From: Methanosarcina barkeri str. Wiesmoor
GTDB lineage: Archaea; Halobacteriota; Methanosarcinia; Methanosarcinales; Methanosarcinaceae
Length of the DNA: 64,000 nt
NCBI RefSeq assembly: GCF_000969985.1
Contig: NZ_CP009526.1
Span: forward strand, 2,790,001-2,854,000
Direction of reading: 5' to 3'
Of the stretch, positions 1 to 7,954 are shown in pieces (within the stretch, counting starts at the first letter, position 1; every line of letters starts with the position of its first letter). The notes below the pieces were generated by a model. The model was given only the letters and a program-made list of their open reading frames with translations. It searched no databases and was not told where the DNA came from. The position numbers and the translations under genes are program-made.

Positions 1-79
1 TAGTAACAAGAAACAAAAAGTAAGTGTTAAATATCAATTAGTAGTATAGGTAATATGTCTCTTGCGAACAGACACAAAT

Positions 80-158
80 CTTAAACTACCTCCCGAATAG
101 TTTAAGACCTGAACTTCTTTTTGCCCTGTCTGCTTTCACAGACAGGGATAAAGTTCAG
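80..158 (+). ncRNA. Candidate structured RNA: two adjacent perfect hairpins
   Basis: Two hairpins lie back to back. The first pairs CTTAAACTA (80-88) with TAGTTTAAG (98-106) around a nine-base loop, CCTCCCGAA. The second has an outer stem CTGAACTT (109-116)/AAGTTCAG (151-158) and an inner stem CCCTGTCTG (124-132)/CAGACAGGG (139-147). A TATA-like AAATATC lies near 29-35. If transcribed on this strand, the first loop exposes CCUCC, which is complementary to a Shine-Dalgarno sequence, as in some regulatory sRNAs. It could instead be a leader element of cbiM, about 480 bases downstream, or a terminator region of an upstream gene. I recognise no known riboswitch family. The rest of 1-641 is AT-rich and I see no gene in it. 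Confidence 0.35.
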
Positions 159-641
159 ATAATTCAGGAAAGATATAAGGCTCCGTAAAAAGGTTCAGTA
201 AAAATTCTTCAAAAAATCTTCATTAATTTGAACTGAATGGTCTGATCTATTTTTACTCATGTCTTTTCAGTCATTTAATGTTGATTCATGGATAGAATTT
301 CTACAAAATCAAGACAAAATATTTAATAAGAATTATTTATGAATAAAAAAGATAGAGATAAAGGCATTTAATTTTTATTTAAAAATTAAATACAGATATC
401 AAATTATATTTGAGTACTGATATATCAAAAAAAGTAATATCAAAATATATATAAGTAACATAAAACATTTCTGCCATGTCAGGGCAATGTTCAGAAAAAT
501 AACTATCAAAACGTTATAAAATATACAAATAAGTTGAGTTTCCTTTCTTTCAGAAAAATATTCTAGATCATACAGAATTACCCAGTCAAAATAAAGAGTC
601 TCAGTTATAATTTTTATAAATAAATGAGGGAAGAACGAAAA

Positions 642-1361
642 ATGCATATTCCAGATGGATATCTAGGGCCGTATACCTATGTCGCGTTTTGGATCATTAT
701 GATCCCGATATGGTATTACGCTGGAAAAAAACTGAACACAGAACTTAAGTCCAGACAGGTCCCTCTGCTGGCACTATCAGCTGCTTTTTCATTTGTAATA
801 ATGATGTTCAATGTACCTATTCCAGGAGGCAGCACGGGTCACGCCGTGGGAGGTGCAATTATCGGCATAGTTCTAGGTCCATGGGCAGGAGTTATATCTA
901 TTTCTGTAGCTTTGGTATTACAGGCATTGATGTTCGGTGATGGAGGAATAACGGCCATAGCCGCTAATTGCTTCAACATGGGAGTTGTGATGCCCTTTGT
1001 CGGTTACTATATTTACAAGCTTATTAGCGGAAATTCTGATATCACCTCCTCTAAAAGAGTTATTGCTTCGGCTATAGCTGGCTGGTGTTCTCTGACCATA
1101 GCAGCTTTCTTTACAGGTGTTGAATTCGGAATACAGCCTATCTTGCAACACACAGCTGCCGGAACCCCACTTTATATGCCTTACCCATTGAGTGTAACTG
1201 TTCCTGCCATGGTAGCGGAACATGCTTTTGGATTTAGCATCCTGGAAGCACTGATAACTGCACTTATTTTTGCCTATATCCAGAGAACGGATGCGTCTCT
1301 ATTTTATAGCGAAAAATCTGAAGTGCAGAAGAACAAAATGAAGAAGGCAGTCACAGCCTGA
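642..1361 (+). CDS. cbiM: Energy-coupling factor cobalt/nickel transporter, membrane subunit CbiM
   Basis: This is the substrate-specific S component of an ECF-type Co2+/Ni2+ importer in the cytoplasmic membrane. The protein starts MHIPDGYLGP, the conserved N-terminus of CbiM/NikM, in which the second-residue histidine helps bind the metal. It is 239 residues long with about seven hydrophobic segments, normal for the family. I chose ATG 642 over ATG 624 because GAGGGAAG at 626-633 serves as ribosome binding site for 642 and because the family begins MHIPDG. The next gene starts 9 bases after the stop, so cbiM and the N subunit are co-transcribed. Cobalt feeds corrinoid synthesis and nickel feeds F430, CODH and hydrogenase. 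The metal cannot be decided from sequence alone. Confidence 0.93.
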   Translation: MHIPDGYLGPYTYVAFWIIMIPIWYYAGKKLNTELKSRQVPLLALSAAFSFVIMMFNVPIPGGSTGHAVGGAIIGIVLGPWAGVISISVALVLQALMFGDGGITAIAANCFNMGVVMPFVGYYIYKLISGNSDITSSKRVIASAIAGWCSLTIAAFFTGVEFGIQPILQHTAAGTPLYMPYPLSVTVPAMVAEHAFGFSILEALITALIFAYIQRTDASLFYSEKSEVQKNKMKKAVTA

Positions 1362-1370
1362 GGTGAGAAC

Positions 1371-1685
1371 GTGGAGAAAATAATAAGAAACCTAAGCATT
1401 GGCTTGATAATCCTTATGATTTTTGCACCATTGGGTCTTTTGGCCGTCGGCGAAACCTTCGGTGAGTGGGGACCTGAAGAAGTCAAGGAGAAACTCGGTT
1501 TTGTGCCTCCAGGACTTGAGGAGCTCTCGGACCTCTGGAGCGCTCCAATGCCTGATTATGCTTTTGCAGGCGGCGATGAGTCGATGACCATGTCTTCTGT
1601 AGCGTACATTCTGTCCGCAGTGATCGGAGTAGTAGTCGGCGGTGGTCTTCTGTATTTTATAGGAAAAAAAGCTGCCAAAAATTAA
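1371..1685 (+). CDS. cbiN: CbiN/NikN-type (PDGLE) accessory subunit of ECF metal transporter
   Basis: This 104-residue membrane protein has an N-terminal hydrophobic helix (about 7-27), a conserved extracytoplasmic segment with VPPGLEELSDLW and MPDYAF (about 45-63), and a C-terminal helix (about 73-97). This is the layout of the N subunit (PDGLE domain), which helps CbiM load metal. It starts with GTG. AGGTGA at 1361-1366 overlaps the cbiM stop and acts as ribosome binding site. cbiQ should follow directly in a typical cbiMNQO operon, but 578 bases containing an IS200/IS605-like remnant intervene. Confidence 0.82.
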   Translation: MEKIIRNLSIGLIILMIFAPLGLLAVGETFGEWGPEEVKEKLGFVPPGLEELSDLWSAPMPDYAFAGGDESMTMSSVAYILSAVIGVVVGGGLLYFIGKKAAKN

Positions 1686-1939
1686 AATTTTTAAATATTG
1701 TCGTGAGTTTGCCATAAATTGAAAGCCAAATATTTGATATTGTGAGAATTTCAATAAACCTGTGAGTTCGATAGATTGTTTATAATACTTATAAAGATGA
1801 TAAATATGAGATTTATTGAAGTTCTCTATAATTTATTTGGTTCTCTTTATGTAAAATTCGTCTTCCGATAACTTATGGAATATAAAATTTTGTATAAAAT
1901 CGACACCTTTTTATAATTTTAATTTTTGTTTATTACTAC

Positions 1940-2200
1940 GGGAGCGCAGAAGGTCACGAATACCCTATTCTTTAGATTGGGGATGAAGTGAACCCTCGCC
2001 TCTGTTTGGTTTCGTTTAAACCTCTGTACCGTTGCTTCTTTGTAAAGTAGGTTTCTTAGTCTCATGGTTACATAAGTTGGTAATGAAACTCTGCATCAAG
2101 GAAGTCTTGTAAATGGATACTTAACTATTCCCCAGAAACCGGGCGGGAGGCCTGAAGCATACCCCATCCTTTAGGGTGGGGTGGCCGCACGCAATTTGAT
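1940..2200. mobile_element. Non-autonomous IS200/IS605-like remnant inside the cbi operon
   Basis: The segment is bounded by two similar hairpin-forming ends. One lies near 1960-1990 (ATACCCTATTCTTTAG followed by GGGGATG). The other lies near 2158-2185 (ATACCCCATCCTTTAGGG followed by TGGGGTGG). Subterminal hairpins of this kind are typical of IS200/IS605 ends. The motif GCGCAGAAGGTCACGAATAC at 1946-1965 recurs in reverse orientation at about 41014-41034. No transposase reading frame survives. The flanking 1686-1939 is AT-rich and holds no gene that I can support. The insertion separates cbiN from cbiQ, which suggests either read-through or a separate promoter for cbiQO. Confidence 0.5.
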
Positions 2201-2263
2201 TTTTAATTAACTCATATCATATTTTAATACTAGCTGGAATTCAGGTTTTAGAGCGGGTGAACA

Positions 2264-3199
2264 ATGATCCCAGATTGGATGACAAAAACAGATACCGGTC
2301 CATGCCGGTGCTCAGCGGTGCATCACGGTAAGAAGGGTTTCATAGGAAAGACGATTGACGGAATCTTTGGCTTTTTGGAAGAAGCTTTTGTCTCAGATAG
2401 TTTCTCTAAACGCGATGGTTTCCTGCAGAGTTTAGACCCAAGAGCCAAGCTGGTTTCCATCCTGACAGTGATATTCGCAATGAGTTTAATCGGAGACCTT
2501 AGACTATTGATCTTTGTTTATATGCTTACTTTGCTGTTTGCATATCTAAGCAAAATCGAGATTTTATTCTTCATTAAGCGGGTGTGGCTCTTCATACCAA
2601 TTTTTGCAGGAATCATCGCCATACCAATGATCTTCAATGTCTTCTTTCCAGGAGATCCTCTTATCAGGTTAGTAGATCTCGGCTCTGGAGCTCACCTCGG
2701 ACCATTTTCACTACCTAGTAGCATCTACATCACCAAGCAGGGCGTCAACTCTGCTGTAATATTCACAATGCGTGTCGCAACGTGCGTATCTGCCGTAGTT
2801 TTGCTTTTTCTCACCACACCTCAGCAGGTTCTTTTTAAGTCCCTGCGCTCGGTGGGAGTTCCTAAAATCTATGTTTTCACGCTGGAGATGGCCTACAGAT
2901 ACATTTTTCTGCTAACTGATATGGTGCGGGAGATATACATTGCCAAGAAAGCCAGGACCATTAAGACTGGAGGCATGTTCGAAGAGCAGAAATGGGTTGG
3001 TGGCCGAATCGGCTATACGCTAATAAGGTCTCTGGATACAAGTGAAAAAGTTCATGCAGCCATGATGTCTAGAGGATACAATGGTGATGTTAAGATCATG
3101 CATGATTTCAAAATGCGTAATCGAGATTACATTTCAGGGGCAATTGCGGTATCCATGAGCGTATTGCTAGTGTTGATCTCCCATAACATCATAAGGTGA
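2264..3199 (+). CDS. cbiQ: ECF cobalt/nickel transporter, transmembrane subunit CbiQ
   Basis: CbiQ is the T component coupling the CbiO ATPase to CbiM. The protein is 311 residues with about five membrane helices. The coupling motifs are in the C-terminal half, including ARTIKTGG (about 228-235) and a second motif around AAMMSRGYNG. It carries a roughly 60-residue N-terminal extension before LDPRAKL. The extension contains CRCSAVHH, a possible metal-binding patch. GGGTGA at 2253-2258 is a good ribosome binding site for ATG 2264. The stop overlaps the ribosome binding site of cbiO, so the two are translationally linked. I infer function in cobalt or nickel uptake from the gene cluster. Confidence 0.92.
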   Translation: MIPDWMTKTDTGPCRCSAVHHGKKGFIGKTIDGIFGFLEEAFVSDSFSKRDGFLQSLDPRAKLVSILTVIFAMSLIGDLRLLIFVYMLTLLFAYLSKIEILFFIKRVWLFIPIFAGIIAIPMIFNVFFPGDPLIRLVDLGSGAHLGPFSLPSSIYITKQGVNSAVIFTMRVATCVSAVVLLFLTTPQQVLFKSLRSVGVPKIYVFTLEMAYRYIFLLTDMVREIYIAKKARTIKTGGMFEEQKWVGGRIGYTLIRSLDTSEKVHAAMMSRGYNGDVKIMHDFKMRNRDYISGAIAVSMSVLLVLISHNIIR

Positions 3200-3206
3200 T
3201 ATGAAC

Positions 3207-4031
3207 ATGGAAACAATTTTTGATGTGAGAAATGTATCATATACATATGTTGGAAAAATAAATGCATTAAATGGTGTTAGCTTCAAGGTGATGCCAGGTG
3301 AGCAAATCTCCATAATGGGCTCTAACGGCAGTGGGAAATCGACTCTACTAACCCTTCTGGATGGACTTATATATCCTACCTCGGGAGAATTCTATGCTTT
3401 TGACAGTCAGATAAGCGAAGATGTTTTCGATGCTATTAAAGATAATGAATTTAGGTCTTATTTCCGGAAAAGAGTAGGATTTGTCTTTCAGAACTCAGAT
3501 GTACAACTCTTCTCATCCACAGTTTTTGAAGAGATTGCCTTTGGACCCTTGCAGCTCAATATGACTCCAGAAGAAGTTAAAACCAGAGTGATAGAAGTCC
3601 TGGAGATGATCGGAATTACCAAGCTTAAAGATCGATCTCCTCATACACTGAGCGGAGGAGAGAAGAAAAAAGTCTGTATAGCCGCTGTTTTGGCTAATAA
3701 CCCGGATGTCCTTCTACTGGATGAACCAACCGCAGGATTGGACCCAAGGACTCAGCTCTGGTTGGTAGAGTTATTGCAGGAGCTTGGGAAAGCGGGAAAG
3801 ACTATAATCACTGCCACTCATGACCTTGAAACGGTAGAGCAAATTAGCAAAAGAGCCATAGTCATGGGCGAAGATCATAGAATTATTGTGGACGGGGATG
3901 TGGAAAAGGTGCTCAATAACAGAGAACTTTTACTTTCTACAAATCTTATTCATGAACACATGCACTTTCACGGCAAGCTTGTTCATGAACATCTGCATGT
4001 TCATTATAGAGAACATATACATGAGCACTAA
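3207..4031 (+). CDS. cbiO: ECF cobalt/nickel transporter ATPase CbiO with histidine-rich tail
   Basis: This ABC ATPase energises CbiMNQ. From the second in-frame ATG the motifs are Walker A GSNGSGKST (about 38-46), signature LSGGEKKK (about 147) and Walker B VLLLDEPTAGLD (about 167-178), followed by the H-loop TATHD. The last 26 residues contain 11 histidines in HEHMHFH and HEHLHVH patterns. This tail probably binds the transported metal or senses it. GGTGA at 3195-3199 overlaps the cbiQ stop. Its spacing of 7 bases favours ATG 3207 over ATG 3201, which is only one base away. The protein ends the operon. Confidence 0.93.
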   Translation: METIFDVRNVSYTYVGKINALNGVSFKVMPGEQISIMGSNGSGKSTLLTLLDGLIYPTSGEFYAFDSQISEDVFDAIKDNEFRSYFRKRVGFVFQNSDVQLFSSTVFEEIAFGPLQLNMTPEEVKTRVIEVLEMIGITKLKDRSPHTLSGGEKKKVCIAAVLANNPDVLLLDEPTAGLDPRTQLWLVELLQELGKAGKTIITATHDLETVEQISKRAIVMGEDHRIIVDGDVEKVLNNRELLLSTNLIHEHMHFHGKLVHEHLHVHYREHIHEH

Positions 4032-4216
4032 AATGGAGTTACTTTATATAATTTAATAACCTGTTGTCTGGTTATTACATAATTTGATTTGTCCATTTGT
4101 ATTCGGTTAAGATACAATCTATGAGAAACGTGTTATATTTGTTGACGTTTCTGTAAACATAATAATATGTAGATCGATATGCATAAATGATTGCATTAGG
4201 TATTTTTACGTTAACG

Positions 4217-4343
4217 GATTCCTTAACCGAATTAACGTCAATAGATTCCTTAACCGAATTAACGTCAATAGATTCCTTAACCGAATTAACGTCAATAGAT
4301 TCCTTAACCGAATTAACGTTAACGAATTCCTTAATCGAATACA
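4217..4343. repeat. 27-bp tandem repeat, about 4.7 copies
   Basis: The unit begins GATTCCTTAACCGAATTAAC and repeats with 27-bp spacing at 4217, 4244, 4271, 4298 and 4325. The middle copies are identical and the edges diverge. Because 27 is divisible by three, a minus-strand frame stays open through it (VNSVKESID repeats), but I do not regard that as a gene. The rest of 4032-4723 holds a MITE and AT-rich DNA. Confidence 0.95.
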
Positions 4344-4440
4344 AGTGAATAGTTCTTTGTAATTATTCCCAATTTTCCACATAGAATATACATTAAGAAA
4401 ATATTGTAAATATTTATTTTATTTTAAATATTTATTTTAT

Positions 4441-4570
4441 GAGGTCATCCCAAAACTTGAAATTTGCTTCTTGGACCTTGTATTTTGAATAATCAATCAA
4501 GCTCATGATCATGAAAATAATTCTGAGAATTCCCAATGATTAAGAGTAAAGTGGCTTTTGGGATAGGCTC
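4441..4570. mobile_element. 130-bp MITE, GAGCC..ATCCC family (subtype A)
   Basis: The left end GAGGTCATCCCAAAAC and right end GTGGCTTTTGGGATAGGCTC are imperfect inverted repeats. The flanks show a possible 3-bp duplication, TAT on both sides. A close relative lies at 46262-46391. Other family members are at 13029, 41071 and 58271. It has no coding capacity. Confidence 0.8.
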
Positions 4571-4723
4571 TATTCTAAATATTTATTTCGATTTTATTTT
4601 TCTTTGTATTATTCCCTATATATTTCGTTTTTACTCTATCCTTCGCAGAAACAGCAATTTTTTATAAAAATTTAATAAGAGATATTTAATAAAAGTGTAG
4701 TGCCTTATGAACTAGTGGGAAGT

Positions 4724-5554
4724 ATGAGCTTGGGGTACGTAAGAAATCTGGTTACCAGAACAATAAAGGAATGGATGGAAGATAATGCAATGACTTACAG
4801 CGCCGCGCTGGCTTATTATTTTGTACTGAGTCTTCCTGCTCTCTTATTGTTTTCAGTATCCATAGGAAGTATTTTTTTGAAATCTGAAAATCTTCAGAGT
4901 AAAATAATAAACAACTTGCAAGGAGCTGTTGATGAGAGAATCATCAATATGATAATTCTACTTTTTGAACGTATTCCGGAAATAAATTCTCTTTCAATAA
5001 GTGCATTAATAGGTTTTATATTTCTTCTCTGGAGTGCAAGTAACGTTTTCAGGCAGTTGAAAAATTTCCTTGAGAGAGCATGGGATATCAAACCCGTTGA
5101 ATCAAACAACATTAAAGATTTTATCAGAGATGCAATCATGTCCTTTTTTATTGTTATACTCTTTGGAGGGTTGCTCGCAATGAGCATATTTATTGAAGGA
5201 TTTGTTTATGCGGCTTCAAATTTGTTCCAGCAATTTCTACCATTTTCACCTTTAATTGCTGATTATACAGGTTCAATAGTCAGCTTCCTTATTCTTGTGC
5301 TGTTTTTTATACTTGTGTATAGAGTGCTTCCAGATAGGAGTTTTGACTTGAAATCGATTTTTGTAGGAGCTTTCGTAACAGCAGTTCTTGTAACAATAGG
5401 AAAATATGTTATTGTACTTTTTATTGCATACAGTAACCCAACAGACGTCTATGGAGCAATAGGGTCTATTATAGGGTTATTTCTTCTATTTTACTATTCC
5501 TCAATTATGATTACGCTTGGTGCGGAGTTCACAAAAGTTTATTCGGAATCTTAA
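4724..5554 (+). CDS. YihY/virulence-factor BrkB family membrane protein
   Basis: This multi-pass inner-membrane protein belongs to the YihY/BrkB (UPF0761) family, whose transport or regulatory role is not established. About six hydrophobic segments follow an amphipathic N-terminus. The conserved features are NAMTYSAALAYYFVLSLPALLL near the start, LWSASNVFRQLKNFLERAWDI in the middle, and GAIGSIIGLFLLFYYSSI near the end. A GTG at 4700 would add eight residues. I prefer ATG 4724 because AGTGGGA precedes it, though both are possible. The gene stands alone between repeat-rich spacers. Confidence 0.85.
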   Translation: MSLGYVRNLVTRTIKEWMEDNAMTYSAALAYYFVLSLPALLLFSVSIGSIFLKSENLQSKIINNLQGAVDERIINMIILLFERIPEINSLSISALIGFIFLLWSASNVFRQLKNFLERAWDIKPVESNNIKDFIRDAIMSFFIVILFGGLLAMSIFIEGFVYAASNLFQQFLPFSPLIADYTGSIVSFLILVLFFILVYRVLPDRSFDLKSIFVGAFVTAVLVTIGKYVIVLFIAYSNPTDVYGAIGSIIGLFLLFYYSSIMITLGAEFTKVYSES

Positions 5555-5647
5555 AAATGCGTAACTCAGGAAATAAGGTCTAATTATTCTTTAAATTTTG
5601 ATCCTATTTTATTATTACTGTTAGATTTTAATGAAAGATAGAATCAC

Positions 5648-5756
5648 CTGCAATCGGCTGCGTTTTCCGTGTTACAGAATTCCATGTGACTTTAAAATAA
5701 TATTTGCGTCATAAGCTGTAATTATTTTCTTATTGTGTATTTATTTGAGAATCAAT
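5648..5756. repeat. 109-bp dispersed repeat, copy 1
   Basis: This block matches the reverse complement of 17836-17944 almost throughout. Shared stretches include TTACAGAATTC, TGTGACTTTAAAATAATATT and ATTATTTTCTTATTGTGTAT. It is probably a small mobile or palindromic element of unknown type. The remainder of 5555-5810 shows no gene. Confidence 0.85.
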
Positions 5757-5811
5757 ACATTAGTCATAAGTCGACGTTAAAATCCTCCTTGAGACAAGCA
5801 CCGGGAATCTT

Positions 5812-5865
5812 CTTATACTATTAAAGATATGGGAGAAATGCGTTATGTCTTATTAAACATAACGC
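5812..5865 (+). promoter_or_regulatory. Promoter with ModE-like operator upstream of modA
   Basis: A perfect palindrome pairs GCGTTATGT (5840-5848) with ACATAACGC (5857-5865) across 8 bases. Its halves resemble the bacterial ModE molybdate-repressor consensus, which contains CGTTATAT and ACATAACG halves. A TATA-like TTATACTAT sits at 5812-5820, which would place the transcription start inside the palindrome, a position suited to repression when molybdate is abundant. ModE binding is an inference from this similarity and from the modA gene downstream. Confidence 0.6.
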
Positions 5866-5882
5866 TTTGTTTGTCATATATG

Positions 5883-5929
5883 TCCTCTGACTAATGTGAT
5901 CTATAACATAATATTACTTTGTCAGAGGA
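5883..5929 (+). other. Inverted repeat in the modA leader
   Basis: TCCTCTGAC (5883-5891) pairs perfectly with GTCAGAGGA (5921-5929) across a 29-base spacer. It lies between the ModE-like palindrome and modA, inside the predicted leader. It may be a second operator or an RNA stem. I do not recognise a Moco-type riboswitch. Confidence 0.5.
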
Positions 5930-6040
5930 TATCATCATGAAAATATAAAAATAATTGGTACTGCCAAAAGTTTATTGTTATCAATGCTGAGTTCAACTGC
6001 ATAAGTAATTATAACAAAAATATTTTGAGTAGGTGAAGTT

Positions 6041-6874
6041 ATGAGAAAAGAACTGATAGTTCTGTTAGTAATATTAGGCGTATTCCTTGCAATAGGATGT
6101 ACTGGTAATGGAAATGAAGCTACAAACGAAACTGATAACTCAGTCGTAGCAGAAACTTCGTCTTCCGAGCAGAACCCTGATGCTATAACAGTATCTGCAG
6201 CTGCCAGTCTTACCGAAGCCTTTACTGACATAGAATCCCAGTTTGAAACTGAAAACCCTGACGTAGATGTGAATTTCAATTTTGCAGGGTCAGGGAATCT
6301 ACGTCAGCAGATTGAAGGAGGAGCTCCTGTTGATGTTTTTGCTTCGGCTAACCAGAACCACATGGACATACTTGCCGGTGAGAAACTGATAGAAAACAGT
6401 ACAAGGAAAGACTTTGCTCAGAACTCCCTTGTGCTTATAGTCCCTACAAACAGCGACCTCAATATAACTGGAATAAAAGACCTGACAGCCCCTGAAGTAG
6501 AGAAAATCAGTATTGGAAACCCCGAAACTGCCCCGGTAGGCAAATATGCAACCCAGGCATTGACCGAAGCAGGAATCTGGGACCAGATAAAAGATAAGAC
6601 GATACTTGCTGAAGACGTCAAACAAGTACTTACATACGTGGAAAGAGGAGAAGTGGATGCAGGTTTTGTGTACATGACCGATGCAAAGACCGCAGATCCT
6701 GGAACTATAAAAATCGTTGCCACTGTCCCTGTAAATACTTCTATCAGTTATCCCATAGCCGTGGTTTCTGATTCTGATAACAAAGAGGAAGCACAGGAAT
6801 TCGTGGATTTCATAACTGGAGACGAAGGACAGGAAATACTGGAAAAATATGGATTTACTCCCGAATCCGAATAA
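6041..6874 (+). CDS. modA: Molybdate ABC transporter substrate-binding lipoprotein ModA
   Basis: ModA captures molybdate or tungstate outside the membrane and delivers it to ModB. The first 20 residues form a lipoprotein signal ending LAIGC, with Cys20 as the lipid anchor, followed by an Asn/Thr/Ser-rich linker (about 21-48). The binding domain shows SAAASLTEAF, NFAGSGNLRQQIEGGAPVDVF and VGKYATQAL, all ModA hallmarks. The total of 277 residues is normal. GTAGGTGA upstream of ATG 6041 is the ribosome binding site. It pairs with modB 22 bases downstream. Sequence places it with bacterial-type ModA rather than archaeal WtpA. Methanogens need Mo or W for formylmethanofuran dehydrogenase. Confidence 0.93.
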   Translation: MRKELIVLLVILGVFLAIGCTGNGNEATNETDNSVVAETSSSEQNPDAITVSAAASLTEAFTDIESQFETENPDVDVNFNFAGSGNLRQQIEGGAPVDVFASANQNHMDILAGEKLIENSTRKDFAQNSLVLIVPTNSDLNITGIKDLTAPEVEKISIGNPETAPVGKYATQALTEAGIWDQIKDKTILAEDVKQVLTYVERGEVDAGFVYMTDAKTADPGTIKIVATVPVNTSISYPIAVVSDSDNKEEAQEFVDFITGDEGQEILEKYGFTPESE

Positions 6875-6896
6875 AAAATAAGCTAAAAGCATAAAA

Positions 6897-7580
6897 ATGA
6901 TCTCTATGTTGGACAAGATCTGGTTTCCTATATCTATTACATTCCGGATAGCTGCCCTCTCTTCCTTTCTCGTACTGTGCAGCGGAGTATTCCTGGCTTA
7001 TATATTTGCAAGACGTGATTTTCGGGGAAAAGAACTTGCAGAGTTGCTAGTAACACTTCCTCTGGTCCTTCCACCCACTGTAATTGGCTATCTTCTGGTT
7101 ATTCTTGTAGGTAGAAACGGACTTCTTGGCCACTTCATTTACAATTTTTTTGGCACAGGGATCCTGTTTACCTGGCAGGCTGGAGTTATTGCGGCTTATA
7201 CGGTTTCCCTCCCACTTATGGTAAGAACTGCACAAGCAGCCATTGAAGCCGTGGATAAAGAGCTTGAATACGCAGCTTATGTTCTTGGAAGAAGTGAAAT
7301 TGAAACTGCTTTCCTGATAACCTTGCCACTTGCAAAAAAGGGTATTCTGGCAGGTCTGGTGCTCAGTTTTGCACGAGCTGTCGGAGAATTTGGCGCCACT
7401 CTCATGCTTGCAGGAAACATCCCGGGAAAAACAAACACTATGTCAATTTCAATATACAGCGCTTTTCAAGCAGGAAACAACGAACTTGCCAATTTCCTGG
7501 TTTTAGTTCTTACTCTTATGTCCTTGCTGTCCATTGCTCTTACTGGAAAAATTGCTAGCAGAGGAAAGTTAGAGGTATAA
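6897..7580 (+). CDS. modB: Molybdate ABC transporter permease ModB
   Basis: ModB is the membrane channel of the molybdate transporter. It is 227 residues with five or six helices. The conserved EAA loop has the form AAYVLGRSEIETAFLITLPL, followed by RAVGEFGATLMLAGNIPG, which is diagnostic for ModB. ATG 6897 and ATG 6906 are both possible starts. No clear ribosome binding site is seen and translation may be coupled to modA. The next gene should be the modC ATPase, but only a broken relic follows, so an ATPase acting from elsewhere in the genome would be needed. Confidence 0.92.
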   Translation: MISMLDKIWFPISITFRIAALSSFLVLCSGVFLAYIFARRDFRGKELAELLVTLPLVLPPTVIGYLLVILVGRNGLLGHFIYNFFGTGILFTWQAGVIAAYTVSLPLMVRTAQAAIEAVDKELEYAAYVLGRSEIETAFLITLPLAKKGILAGLVLSFARAVGEFGATLMLAGNIPGKTNTMSISIYSAFQAGNNELANFLVLVLTLMSLLSIALTGKIASRGKLEV

Positions 7581-7582
7581 GC

Positions 7583-7830
7583 TTGAGTGTTAAGTTAACA
7601 TTTGAAAACGTTGCCATGAAGCTGAAGGCATTAAGAAAATAGGGGCCAAGAAGGCTTTTACGCTTGACTTCAGCTTAAAAAAACGAATTTCTCGTACTTT
7701 TTTGGCCACCTAGGTCTTGGAAAAAGCCACCTGGGTCTTGGAAAAAATACTTTTCAAACGCTTTTCAGGAACTACGGCATCTGATTCCTTCACTGGCTAA
7801 AATAAGAATGACTAAGGAAGTAGTACTTTG
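7583..7830 (+). pseudogene. Degenerate modC (molybdate ABC ATPase) N-terminal relic
   Basis: From TTG 7583 the frame reads LSVKLTFENVAMKLKALRK and then hits a stop. After a frameshift the DNA continues with GAKKAFTLDFSLKK and a degraded Walker A-like stretch around 7705-7740. That stretch is partly duplicated: the text CCACCTRGGTCTTGGAAAAA occurs twice. The order (FENV..., TLDFSLK..., P-loop) is that of a ModC start. Stops and shifts remove any function, and the C-terminal three quarters are absent. It directly follows modB, where modC belongs. Confidence 0.65.
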
Positions 7831-7839
7831 AACGAGAGT

Positions 7840-7925
7840 AATTGACGGCTTTCATCCCCCACCTGCCACCTTCCGGTTTTCACCGGAAGCTATCGAGGAA
7901 GGGGACTTCACGCATTAGAGTTAAA
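7840..7925. mobile_element. Hairpin end resembling an IS200/IS605 terminus
   Basis: A perfect stem CTTCCGGT (7870-7877)/ACCGGAAG (7882-7889) sits inside outer runs of C and G (TCCCCC about 7853-7860, GGGG about 7901-7904). This matches the look of IS605-type ends elsewhere in this window. It lies at the point where modC is truncated. No transposase is present. Confidence 0.35.
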
Positions 7926-7954
7926 ACAGTCTTGACACTTTGAATAAAAGCTAA

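Noticed and set aside
80-640. Cobalamin or NiCo riboswitch upstream of cbiM
   Set aside because: I could not find the conserved cobalamin box or a four-way junction of the NiCo type. The hairpins lie too far upstream and have a different layout.
4075-4344. 89-residue minus-strand frame with VNSVKESID repeats
   Set aside because: It is produced by the 27-bp array, has no start signal, and the flanking part is not protein-like.
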